Source: DTLC01 sp964555645 (lineage in GTDB: Bacteria > Verrucomicrobiota > Verrucomicrobiia > Limisphaerales > DTLC01). Taken from it: a DNA stretch of 12,314 nt. A program made the translations under genes and the position numbers. Location of the stretch: assembly GCA_964555645.1 (NCBI GenBank), contig CAZKTA010000038.1:1-12314 (forward strand), read 5' to 3'. Of this stretch, positions 1 to 7,080 are shown piece by piece (the first letter of the stretch is position 1; each line of letters opens with the position of its first letter). The notes below the pieces were generated by a model, which was not told the DNA's origin, did not search any database, and was given only the letters and a program-made list of their open reading frames with translations.

Positions 1-1407
1 CCCGGGGCCATCTTCCAACCGACAATAGACAACGCAGGCGCACGCACCGCGTTGACAAGCCCTGTTGTGACCAACAACGGCATACTGAGATTTGAGTGCT
101 ATGACACTCGCGACCCGTACTACGGGAACATTGTCGGCACGGGGCCGGTCCAAATGGGCGCCAATAACATTACTTGGGACGCTGGCCGGGTAGTGTTGGC
201 TGGTACGAACACCTACACTGGCGGCACTTACATCGGTTGCAATCATCTTCAGTTCGGTGACGGTGTCACGCCCGGCGCCGGCTCGTTTATCGGCGATGTT
301 GTCTTTTGCAACAACTGGTCTGGTGCTTATGACAACGTGCGGAGACTTATATTTAACTATCCTGACGACCGCACCATCAGCGGCAACATCATCACTAATT
401 TTTCGAGTCCACAAAACAACCTGGGTATTGTCGTGCAAGACGGTACGGGCACACTCACGCTGCTGGGCAACAACACTTATGCCGGCGGTACTGATATCAA
501 CGCTGGCGCACTGCAGGTTGGCAACGGCGGCACAACCGGCTCAATCGGCTACGGCCCCGTTAGCATCAACAACGGAAGCAAGCTCATTTGGAATCGGAGC
601 GACGACGTGACGTTTAACGCTGCTTTAACAAGCACCAGCTACGGTTCGCTTGTGAAAGCCGGCGCAGGCAGACTGACACTCACCAGCACGAACCTCTCAT
701 ACCGGGGAGAGACTGTGATTAGCAATGGCACGTTAATTGTCACGGGCCAACTTCAGCCTGGGTTGATTATGCTTGGCGGGTATGATGACATAAATTACTC
801 GGGCGCCGGTACATTGCGGCTTGAGGGAGGCACACTGATTGCCGGTGGCGCGGGCACAGTTGTGACAACCGTTGTGCCAGGCGGGGACATGCAGATCAAT
901 TCGGGCAAAATCGTAGTTACGGTCAACAAGACACTGAGCCCATCGAACAGTTTCTTCTTGGTGACGAATGTTCTCTGGGCTACGCCAGGTAACATCGTTG
1001 CCACATCCGGCACGATCGAAGTGTTCAATGCTGGTCCGCAACTTGCAGTGGGAGACAAGTTCACGTTATTCAGCGGACCGGTTCAGGGTGGCGGTGCGCT
1101 TACCATTACTGGTGGCAATGCCAACTGGGTGAACAATCTGGCTAGTGACGGCAGTATCACAGTAGCCTCGCTCATCGGGCCGCCAAGTACACCAACGAAC
1201 ATTTCGTATAGTGTTGGTGCGGGTAACATCACACTGAGCTGGCCGCTAAGTCACATCGGCTGGATACTGCAAGTGCAAACCAACACGCTCAGCGTCGGTA
1301 TAAGCACGAACTGGGTGGACGTGCCAGGGTCATCGAGCACCAACTGGGTCCAACTCCCGATTGACACCACCAAGGGAACGATATTCTTCCGGCTGCGATA
1401 TCCGTAA
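1..1407 (+). CDS. Autotransporter-associated beta-strand repeat protein, 5' partial
   Basis: The reading frame is open from the first base of the window, so the true start lies upstream; 468 residues are visible. It is probably an exported surface or secreted beta-helix protein. At least three PATR-type repeats are seen: near residues 67-88 (LAGTNTYTGGTYIG), 150-177 (LTLLGNNTYAGGTDINAGAL) and 222-249 (LTLTSTNLSYRGETVISNG), with a weaker fourth at 268-283. Composition is rich in G, N, T and S, as in other beta-solenoids. Residues about 397-468 form a separate tail with SWPLSHIGW, LQVQTNTLS, NWVDVPG and a terminal FFRLRYP, a C-terminal module I recognise from many verrucomicrobial secreted proteins. 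There is no C-terminal beta-barrel and no PEP-CTERM-like anchor, so this is not a classical autotransporter. Substrate or binding partner cannot be told. A strong terminator follows 53 bp after the stop. The family call is confident; the precise role is unknown. Confidence 0.88.
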   Translation, partial: PGAIFQPTIDNAGARTALTSPVVTNNGILRFECYDTRDPYYGNIVGTGPVQMGANNITWDAGRVVLAGTNTYTGGTYIGCNHLQFGDGVTPGAGSFIGDVVFCNNWSGAYDNVRRLIFNYPDDRTISGNIITNFSSPQNNLGIVVQDGTGTLTLLGNNTYAGGTDINAGALQVGNGGTTGSIGYGPVSINNGSKLIWNRSDDVTFNAALTSTSYGSLVKAGAGRLTLTSTNLSYRGETVISNGTLIVTGQLQPGLIMLGGYDDINYSGAGTLRLEGGTLIAGGAGTVVTTVVPGGDMQINSGKIVVTVNKTLSPSNSFFLVTNVLWATPGNIVATSGTIEVFNAGPQLAVGDKFTLFSGPVQGGGALTITGGNANWVNNLASDGSITVASLIGPPSTPTNISYSVGAGNITLSWPLSHIGWILQVQTNTLSVGISTNWVDVPGSSSTNWVQLPIDTTKGTIFFRLRYP

Positions 1408-1459
1408 GAGATCTAGGGCAAAAAGGCGGTCTGCAGTCCGGGAAAAGTGAGCATAGCGA

Positions 1460-1509
1460 GCGCCCGGTGTTTGACTCGAGCAGAGTCGGCACCGGGCGCG
1501 GCGTTTTTT
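1460..1509 (+). terminator. Rho-independent terminator with nested hairpin
   Basis: A perfect 10-bp stem, GCGCCCGGTG (1460-1469) with CACCGGGCGC (1490-1499), encloses a second perfect 5-bp stem, GACTC (1473-1477) with GAGTC (1483-1487). A run of six T residues follows at 1504-1509. It lies 53 bp after the stop of the beta-repeat protein and is in the right orientation to end its transcript. Confidence 0.85.
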
Positions 1510-1564
1510 GAGCTTGGGATCGGGCATAGTTCGGTTGTTCGGCCAGTGACGAGTAAAACGCAGT

Positions 1565-1683
1565 TAGAGCATTTTCATTTGAAGCCGCACCTGCAACAGA
1601 ACACAAACAGCGACAGTACTCTTTGCGGCATGTGCGTTCTTTCGTGGCCATATGACCTCTGCTGAGTTTTTGGAAACGCTCTA
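1565..1683. repeat. Imperfect inverted repeat, about 119 bp across
   Basis: TAGAGCATTTTCA (1565-1577) faces TGGAAACGCTCTA (1671-1683); 11 of 13 positions are complementary. The right arm overlaps the stop codon of the TnpB-like remnant, so the repeat lies immediately downstream of that gene in its reading direction. It could be the non-coding right end of an IS200/IS605-type element, a small MITE-like sequence, or chance. No target-site duplication is evident next to the arms. Confidence 0.35.
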
Positions 1684-1791
1684 GCCGCCGGGGTTCTGGC
1701 GCAGCGCATATAGGTTGATGGCGGCGTGGGTGTCCTGATGCGCCGCAGCCACCGGGGATTTGCAATTGTTAAGCCGCCTGCTGTAAGAAGC
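1681..1791 (-). pseudogene. C-terminal remnant of a TnpB-like (IS605 OrfB / IS1341) protein
   Basis: On the minus strand a 36-codon frame opens directly after an in-frame TAA (1792-1794) and ends in TAG (1681-1683). Its end reads AAAHQDTHAAINLYALRQ followed by NPGG. The pattern D-x-[N/H]-A-A-x-N matches the last catalytic block (RuvC-III, usually DxNAAxNI) near the C-terminus of TnpB-family RNA-guided nucleases, which is established for that family. Neither the zinc-ribbon cysteines nor the rest of the protein is present: the upstream sequence is the hydrolase gene. I infer a decayed insertion-sequence tail. A chance match is possible because the peptide is short. Confidence 0.4.
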
Positions 1792-1808
1792 TTAAATGTA
1801 GCGGAAAC

Positions 1809-4580
1809 TCATCTCAGCACGTTTTTGACTGGAGCGGTTCTGATAACTGTTGTTCCGGTCGTTAGTCCATCGGCGCTGGCTGTGATTCTGATTGTGCCGG
1901 GCGTGTCTGGGATGCCGCGTACGATTACAAGACAAAAGCCATTGAACGCCCGGCGCGAATGGGACGGGAATGAGTCGAAATCCGTTGGGTCGCCGTTGTC
2001 GGTGGCGACGATTACCCCTGGGCCGGCTACAGTGAAATTAATCCGGTTGTTGGCTCGCGGAGCTATCACACCAGCTTTGTCGGTCACTGTCACTGTGACG
2101 AAGCACAGGTCGCGGCCGTCGGCAGCAATTACTTTCCGGTCAGGCCCGAGTTTGAGTCGGGCAGGGTCGCCTGCGGTTCTGACTTGTGTCTCGGCCCATT
2201 TTTTGCCGTTCTTATAAGCTACTGCTCGGAGCGTGCCCGGCTGATACACAACGTCGTCCCAGCGTAGCCGATACTGGTATGGCCCCTTTTTTTTGCGGCC
2301 CAGAGACTTCGCGTTAAGGAATAGCTCGACTTCATCACCCGAAGTAAAAATGTGTATGGGGGTAATTTGGCCAATCCGGTCCGGCCATGTCCAGTGCGGC
2401 ACGATATGCACCATTGGTAGGTCTGGCCGCCATCGTGATTGGTAGAGGTAGAACCGGTCTTTTTTGAATCCGGCAAGGTCCAGTATGCCGAAGTACGAGC
2501 TGCGCGATGAGTAGTAGGGCGTTGGCTCACCCAGGTAATCGAACCCGCTCCAAACAAATTCACCAGCTACGAATGGATGTTTATCCAGTGCGGCGAAAAC
2601 TTTATCTGGGGACGCGCCGAACTCGGCTGTGTAAAGCTCGTAGGCACAAACATAACCTTTTTTGGGGTCGCCTCCAGTTCCGTCTTTTACCGGCGCGCTG
2701 ATCCCGTCGAACACCGGAAACAAATACGTGCCACGAGAACTGACAGCGGCGGCTGTTTCAGTGCTGATGATGACCTTGTTTGGGAACACCTTGCGAAAAG
2801 GCTCGTATTGTGGGGGTGTGCGGATGCCTTTCAGGCCTGCATACGGTGGTGTGTCGCGTATGCCTTCGCCCTGATAATTCAGGCCGATGACATCCACCAC
2901 TGCAGGTAATGGCATGTCCGGCTTGGCCCAGTTCATGGCTGTGGTCACAGGCCGAGTTGGGTCTTCTTCTTTGGCGATATCGTAGAGTCGTTTTGCCACC
3001 GCTGCACCTTGCGCGCCAGTGTATTGTTCGCCTACTTCGTTGCCGATGCTCCATAGTATTACCGAGGGATGATTCCGGTCTCGGCGCATGAACGCGCGCA
3101 AATCTTGCTCGTGCCAGTCCGGGAAAATGAGGTGGAAATCCAGCGGTGTTTTTTTCCGCTGCCAACAGTCGAAAATCTCGTTCACCACAAGGAAACCCAT
3201 CCGATCACACAGATCAAGCAGCTCAGGTGCAGGTGGGTTATGCGCGGTGCGAATAGCGTTGCAGCCCATCTGACGCAAGATTTCGAGCTGGCGTTGTGCT
3301 GCACGCAGGTTAAATGCTGCGCCGAGTGCACCAAGGTCGTGGTGCATGTTTACGCCTTTGATAGGGATGCGTTCGCCGTTAACGATTATTCCTTTGTCAG
3401 GGTCGAACCTGACGTCTCGAATGCCAAAACACGTTTCGTACAGATCCATAACCTCGGCACCACGCAGAATTTTCGTCACGGCCACATACAGGTGCGGTCT
3501 TTGATTCGGAGGCGGTCCCCAAAGTTTAGGATTCAGCACTGTGCCTGAGCTATTGATTTTGAAAGATTGCCATGCAGGTACAGTCGTACTACTGGGCGGT
3601 AATGTAGCTATGGCGCGCCCGGTTTTGCAGCCTGCGTTGTTGCAGTGGAAAATTTCTGTGGTGATGGTCACGGGGACATCCTCATTGCTTTTATTCTCGA
3701 TGGTAACCTCGATGTGGACATCAGCGGATGACTTTGACACGTTGCTTGTTGTTATCCATGTGCCCCAATGTCCGACATGGACCGGTGCAGCCTTCAGGAG
3801 CCATACATTGCGGTAAATCCCCCCGCCCGGGTACCATCGGGACGAATCGGGCGGGTTGTCGAGCCTAATCGCAATAACATTTTCTTGTCCGAACTTGATA
3901 TACGGCGTTAGGTCGACCCGCCACGATGCGTATCCGTATGGCCAGCCGCCTACGAGGTGCCCGTTCAGCCACACAGCGGCGTATGACATTGCGCCGTCCA
4001 CATCCAAGAAAAAGCATTTTCCCGCGTCTGCTGTAGGGATATGCAGCCTTTTCCTGTACCAGCCCACACCAGGACTTGGCAACCGGCCCATGCCGCCACC
4101 TGCAATTTTGCCGGTTGGGTCGAAAGGACCTTCGATAGCCCAATCGTGTGGTAGGTTCACAATTTGCCATGAGCTGTCATCGAAGTCAGGCTTTGCGTAC
4201 AACACACTGGGTGGGTTGGCTTCAGGGCGTTTATGGCGTTTGGCGAGCTCTTTGATAAACGGATTGCCGGTGGGCAAAATCCACGGTTTGAGCACAGTAT
4301 GTGCTCTGGCAGTGATCTTTTCGGGTTCTGTAGGTTCTGCGTCAGCCGGCTTATCATCGCGCCTGTCTTTGACCTCGGGGCGCACATCGTAAAGCAAGGT
4401 TGAGGAAACGCCTGCGGGATCGCCCTTTGCAAAACGCCAGTCGTCGGTCAGACAGATGCGTTCGCGTGCGTGCCCCGTCGTTGTCGGGACGCAAAAGCCC
4501 ACAGTAATCAGAAGCATGTGCACAAGCAGATTGGTATGCCGCCGCCATTGCGTCCGATACATTTGAATGATCGTTTTCAT
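1809..4580 (-). CDS. Exported glycoside hydrolase family 2 protein (beta-galactosidase-like)
   Basis: A 923-residue retaining glycosidase, likely releasing terminal beta-linked sugars from polysaccharide in the periplasm or outside the cell. The N-terminus has a basic stretch and a hydrophobic core (LLVHMLLITVGFCVP, 18-32) with likely cleavage after GHA (36-38). Domain order: jelly-roll sugar-binding domain (about 40-270, with NLPHDWAIEGPF at 142-153), Ig-like domain (about 280-390), TIM barrel (about 392-710), then a DUF4982-like and a C-terminal beta-sandwich domain (about 730-915). GVNMHHDLGALG (409-420) and CNAIRTAHNPP (440-450) are GH2 signatures. The predicted acid/base is E515 in WSIGNEVGEQ and the predicted nucleophile E608 in ISTETAAA. 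Residues 56-125 form a charged insertion (DVRPEVKDRRDDKPADAEP) that standard LacZ lacks. The ATG at 4580 is chosen because it gives a complete signal peptide; M7 is an alternative. No Shine-Dalgarno is visible. Substrate specificity within GH2 cannot be fixed from sequence. Confidence 0.93.
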   Translation of the reverse strand: MKTIIQMYRTQWRRHTNLLVHMLLITVGFCVPTTTGHARERICLTDDWRFAKGDPAGVSSTLLYDVRPEVKDRRDDKPADAEPTEPEKITARAHTVLKPWILPTGNPFIKELAKRHKRPEANPPSVLYAKPDFDDSSWQIVNLPHDWAIEGPFDPTGKIAGGGMGRLPSPGVGWYRKRLHIPTADAGKCFFLDVDGAMSYAAVWLNGHLVGGWPYGYASWRVDLTPYIKFGQENVIAIRLDNPPDSSRWYPGGGIYRNVWLLKAAPVHVGHWGTWITTSNVSKSSADVHIEVTIENKSNEDVPVTITTEIFHCNNAGCKTGRAIATLPPSSTTVPAWQSFKINSSGTVLNPKLWGPPPNQRPHLYVAVTKILRGAEVMDLYETCFGIRDVRFDPDKGIIVNGERIPIKGVNMHHDLGALGAAFNLRAAQRQLEILRQMGCNAIRTAHNPPAPELLDLCDRMGFLVVNEIFDCWQRKKTPLDFHLIFPDWHEQDLRAFMRRDRNHPSVILWSIGNEVGEQYTGAQGAAVAKRLYDIAKEEDPTRPVTTAMNWAKPDMPLPAVVDVIGLNYQGEGIRDTPPYAGLKGIRTPPQYEPFRKVFPNKVIISTETAAAVSSRGTYLFPVFDGISAPVKDGTGGDPKKGYVCAYELYTAEFGASPDKVFAALDKHPFVAGEFVWSGFDYLGEPTPYYSSRSSYFGILDLAGFKKDRFYLYQSRWRPDLPMVHIVPHWTWPDRIGQITPIHIFTSGDEVELFLNAKSLGRKKKGPYQYRLRWDDVVYQPGTLRAVAYKNGKKWAETQVRTAGDPARLKLGPDRKVIAADGRDLCFVTVTVTDKAGVIAPRANNRINFTVAGPGVIVATDNGDPTDFDSFPSHSRRAFNGFCLVIVRGIPDTPGTIRITASADGLTTGTTVIRTAPVKNVLR

Positions 4581-4704
4581 TGTCGGAGGTCAAAAAAGAC
4601 TGTGCTGGGGCACAAAATACGTTGTGGAGACATCGTTTCACAAGCGAAAGCGATTTCACCCCCTTCGCCAAGTGTCCACGCTTGAAGTCGGCATAGATTC
4701 AGGT

Positions 4705-4734
4705 TTGTCAAAACTGCCGCTTCCATTGCATTAT
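4705..4734 (+). promoter_or_regulatory. Candidate sigma-70-type promoter for the ECF sigma operon
   Basis: TTGTCA (4705-4710) and CATTAT (4729-4734) are separated by 18 bp, matching five and four of six consensus positions. This would start transcription near 4741, about 68 nt before the chosen ATG. The 228-bp gap is shared with the divergent hydrolase gene. For that gene only a weak pair on the minus strand (TTGTGA, 18 bp, TATTTT) was found. No clear ECF-type promoter was recognised. Confidence 0.35.
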
Positions 4735-4808
4735 AAGCCCGAACGCAGGCCGGGATGTCGCCATTCTGGTGTGGCGAGCGACTTAGTCTGCGTTGTTTGG
4801 GTTGGACC

Positions 4809-5450
4809 ATGAGCGTCGAGTTAAATGATGCCGAATTGGTCGAGCGCGCGAAAGCTGGTGAGTTGGCTGCGTTCGAGGAGCTAACGAATCGCTACGAACG
4901 CCGCATTTACACGCTTGCGATGCGCATTCTTGGCAACCGGCACGATGCCGAGGACGTCACGCAGCAGACATTTTTGAGCGCGCTTGAGCATCTTGGAGAT
5001 TTCAGGGGTGATTCGAGTTTTGGCACATGGCTGTTTCGCGTCGCTACAAATGCAGCCTTGAAAATAATCCGTAAACGGCGCGGGCTTGAGACTGTGTCGC
5101 TGGAAGAAACGACGGAGCCCAAGGAAGGGTCCGACACGATCCCGCACCCGGAATACATAGCTGATTGGCGGCAGACACCAGACACACTTGCGCAGCAGGC
5201 TGAGACCCGACGTGTGCTCGAACAAGCACTGGGCGAGCTCGATGAAAAACATCGGCTTGTGTTTCTGCTGCGCGATGTTGAAGGGTTGTCAATCAAGGAA
5301 ACCGCAGAAGCCCTCGGACTGAGCGAAGCCAATGTCAAGGTGCGCCTGCTCAGGGCGCGGCTGCAGTTGCGTGAGAAGCTAACACGCGCTTTTGGTGACC
5401 CAGCGCGCCTGGTTGTCCATAGGCATCAACATGCGCCTGACGCCGAATAA
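4809..5450 (+). CDS. ECF-family RNA polymerase sigma factor (RpoE-like)
   Basis: A 213-residue sigma-70 family factor of the extracytoplasmic-function type that would direct RNA polymerase to a small regulon. Region 2 spans about 20-91 (FEELTNRYERRIYTLAMRIL, then DAEDVTQQTFLSAL and GTWLFRVATNAALKIIRKRR), covering core binding and -10 recognition. A charged linker (92-133) has no sigma domain 3. Region 4 spans about 135-190, with the helix-turn-helix GLSIKETAEALGLSEANVKV for -35 recognition. The ATG at 4809 gives the usual short N-terminus (MSVELNDAELVERAKAGE); an in-frame ATG at 4755 would add 18 residues unlike the family. A zinc-finger anti-sigma gene follows on the same strand, as is usual for ECF factors. 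It is divergent from the GH2 hydrolase, which is a possible target by position only. Confidence 0.95.
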   Translation: MSVELNDAELVERAKAGELAAFEELTNRYERRIYTLAMRILGNRHDAEDVTQQTFLSALEHLGDFRGDSSFGTWLFRVATNAALKIIRKRRGLETVSLEETTEPKEGSDTIPHPEYIADWRQTPDTLAQQAETRRVLEQALGELDEKHRLVFLLRDVEGLSIKETAEALGLSEANVKVRLLRARLQLREKLTRAFGDPARLVVHRHQHAPDAE

Positions 5451-5463
5451 ACCTGTAACTTTT

Positions 5464-5742
5464 ATGGCCCCACAAGACTCATTTACTTTTGCCAAAATGA
5501 GATGTGACGACCTGCTGAGACTGTTGAACGAATACGTAGACGGCACCGTTGACCCGGCCATTTGCAAGGAGTTTGAAAAACACTTGGCAGGTTGCAATCC
5601 TTGCAAAGTGGTTATAGACACGATCCGTAAGACAGTCACACTCTACAAAAACGATCAACCCTACGAATTGCCAGTCGAATTTCGCCAACGCCTTCACCAG
5701 ATGCTCAGAGAACGATGGAAACAAAAGCATGCCAATGGCTAG
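5464..5742 (+). CDS. Small zinc-finger (zf-HC2 type) anti-sigma protein without membrane segment
   Basis: A 92-residue protein directly after the sigma gene, probably binding and holding that sigma factor inactive. From this start, C14 and the H40-x3-C44-x2-C47 motif (HLAGCNPC) give the zinc-binding anti-sigma (ZAS) signature, with CDDLLRLLNEYVDG at the front as in zf-HC2 proteins. After about residue 50 only a short basic tail remains (FRQRLHQMLRERWKQKHA) and there is no transmembrane helix, so the protein should be cytoplasmic. Start choice is open: an ATG at 5431 would overlap the sigma gene by 20 nt (103 residues, translational coupling), a TTG at 5392 is longer still, and an ATG at 5497 begins just before the first cysteine. 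None has a clear ribosome binding site. The pair is probably one transcript. Confidence 0.8.
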   Translation: MAPQDSFTFAKMRCDDLLRLLNEYVDGTVDPAICKEFEKHLAGCNPCKVVIDTIRKTVTLYKNDQPYELPVEFRQRLHQMLRERWKQKHANG

Positions 5743-5822
5743 CACGGCTGTGCGTCAACCCAGTAAGCACATTGGGGCTCACTCGCTGTGGCCGGGTAGA
5801 GAAATTACCTCATTCTAGTTCA

Positions 5823-7052
5823 CTAACCTGTCCGACTCCAAGATTCCAATTGATAAACCGCTGGAGGATCGTCGGTCCAGTAATCAACCCATTTCACAAT
5901 GCCAACACCAGGATAAACCCATTCATACCACTCAGCCGCGCCGCCCGGCGGGATGTCATCCGGCGCCGCATTCAAAACCTGCTTCTTGAACTTGTAGCAA
6001 TTGGTAAACGTGCCGGCTGGCACCGTTACAGTCTCGATGCCCTCAATGGTAACCTTTTTCGTGTATCGGCCTTCATAGTTGAAGTTGGCCCAGGTTGTGC
6101 CGGCTGGCGCGATTTGCCACTCGAGCGTGTCGGCAACTGTCGCGGTGTACAGCCTGTAAACCGCTGAATCTGTCGAGCGCACGAAAACGGTTTGCATTTG
6201 GCCCGACTCGATGCTCTCGCAAACGGCGTGCTGCTTACCAGCGCCCGCAGACGGCTTGGCAACCCCGAGTACCTTTGTGTACGCCGTCCAGTTTGCGCCC
6301 TCAGCATTGGTTGCACTGAAACTCATGCGCAAACCCTCAACAAACGGAACGAACAGATTGGACACGCACTTGACCTGGTACAGCATCGGCACCTCAACGC
6401 TATTGGTTAGACCCGTGACGGCAATTGCGCGCAGGCCGTTCCACGAATCCCGCCAATTAGCGCTAGGAGCAGGCGCCCATTCAATGCTAAAGACCCCGTT
6501 TGTGAGCGAATCCAGATTTGTCCAGGTTAATTGGCCGTTGGCAGTTAGTGACGTGATCAAGATAGGCTGCGGGTCGGGGGCCGGCCTCGAATGAAAAATC
6601 GTCGAGCACAGCCACGCCACCACCAGGACCGAACAGAACCAACCGGATCTGGTTGAAAGGTTTCCCGCCGGGGCCGGAGTAAACAACCTGCTCGTCTATT
6701 GACATCACCACGTTGTCGCGTGTGCTTTCGAAGCTGAACTTATGCCAACCGACGGTTCTGGCTATGGCTGTTTTTCTGGCTCGAACAATTCCCAAACCCG
6801 ATGATGTAGTATGCGCTGTAGTCCCAGTCTTGATTCCCAATTGTCCAATCGCAGGAGTCAGCCCCGGTATTACGCCAACACAAACTGAAGTAGATGTATT
6901 GCTTGGTGTCGTGGACCCAAACCGAGCCTTTGCCATACTGTGGTTTTTCAAAAGTATGGCTTAACCACAGCCATTTCTGGCCGCCACCTGTTCCCTGTAG
7001 CAAGACCTATCGCGCACCTGAATGCACCCAGTTCGTTGACGGCGCCTACAAT
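5823..7052 (-). pseudogene. Secreted verrucomicrobial protein gene broken by at least three frameshifts
   Basis: Protein-like sequence continues on the minus strand but jumps frame. From 7052 it reads IVGAVNELGAFRCAIGLATG, just after an in-frame TGA (7053-7055). From about 7000 it reads GGGQKWLWLSHTFEKPQYGK, later WTIGNQDWDYSAYYIIGFGN, in a second frame. From about 6790 it reads RTVGWHKFSFES ... VLDDFSFEAG. From about 6577 to the stop at 5823 it reads PDPQPILITSLTANGQLTW ... EWYEWVYPGVGIVKW. Removing one C from the run of five (plus strand G, 6576-6580) joins the last two blocks as FEAGPDPQPILI. The first part resembles a LamG-like sandwich domain (VGWHKF, LDDFSFEA), the middle the common QLTWTN ... 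IEWAP module, the end a DUF3108-like beta region. A 287-codon frame from 6686 looks intact with a signal-peptide-like start, but its first 34 residues are the wrong frame of the LamG-like block. No true start or signal peptide is seen. It is a decaying gene or a local sequence error. Confidence 0.72.
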
Positions 7053-7080
7053 TCAAGCTTTCAGCACTGTCTGTGCAGAT

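Larger units (their letters stand above)
1408..1808. other. Intergenic region with mobile-element debris
   Basis: This 400-bp gap between the convergent beta-repeat gene and the glycoside hydrolase gene holds the terminator, an imperfect inverted repeat at 1565-1683 and a TnpB-like coding remnant at 1681-1791 on the minus strand. Open frames of 60-160 codons run through it on both strands, but their translations are rich in R, C, S and P and look like chance frames. A short inverted repeat, TTAAGC (1769-1774) with GCTTAA (1790-1795), lies just after the hydrolase stop and could form a weak 3' hairpin for that transcript; it has no T-run. Confidence 0.6.

Noticed and set aside
1289..1765. Minus-strand open frame of 158 codons antisense to the end of the beta-repeat gene
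   Set aside because: It crosses the terminator hairpin and the end of an intact gene, and its R/C/S/P-rich translation looks like a chance frame; the TnpB-like signal lies in a different frame.
4755..4808. Upstream in-frame ATG that would extend the ECF sigma factor by 18 residues
   Set aside because: The added peptide (MSPFWCGERLSLRCLGWT) does not resemble sigma-factor N-termini, whereas the ATG at 4809 gives the expected family start.
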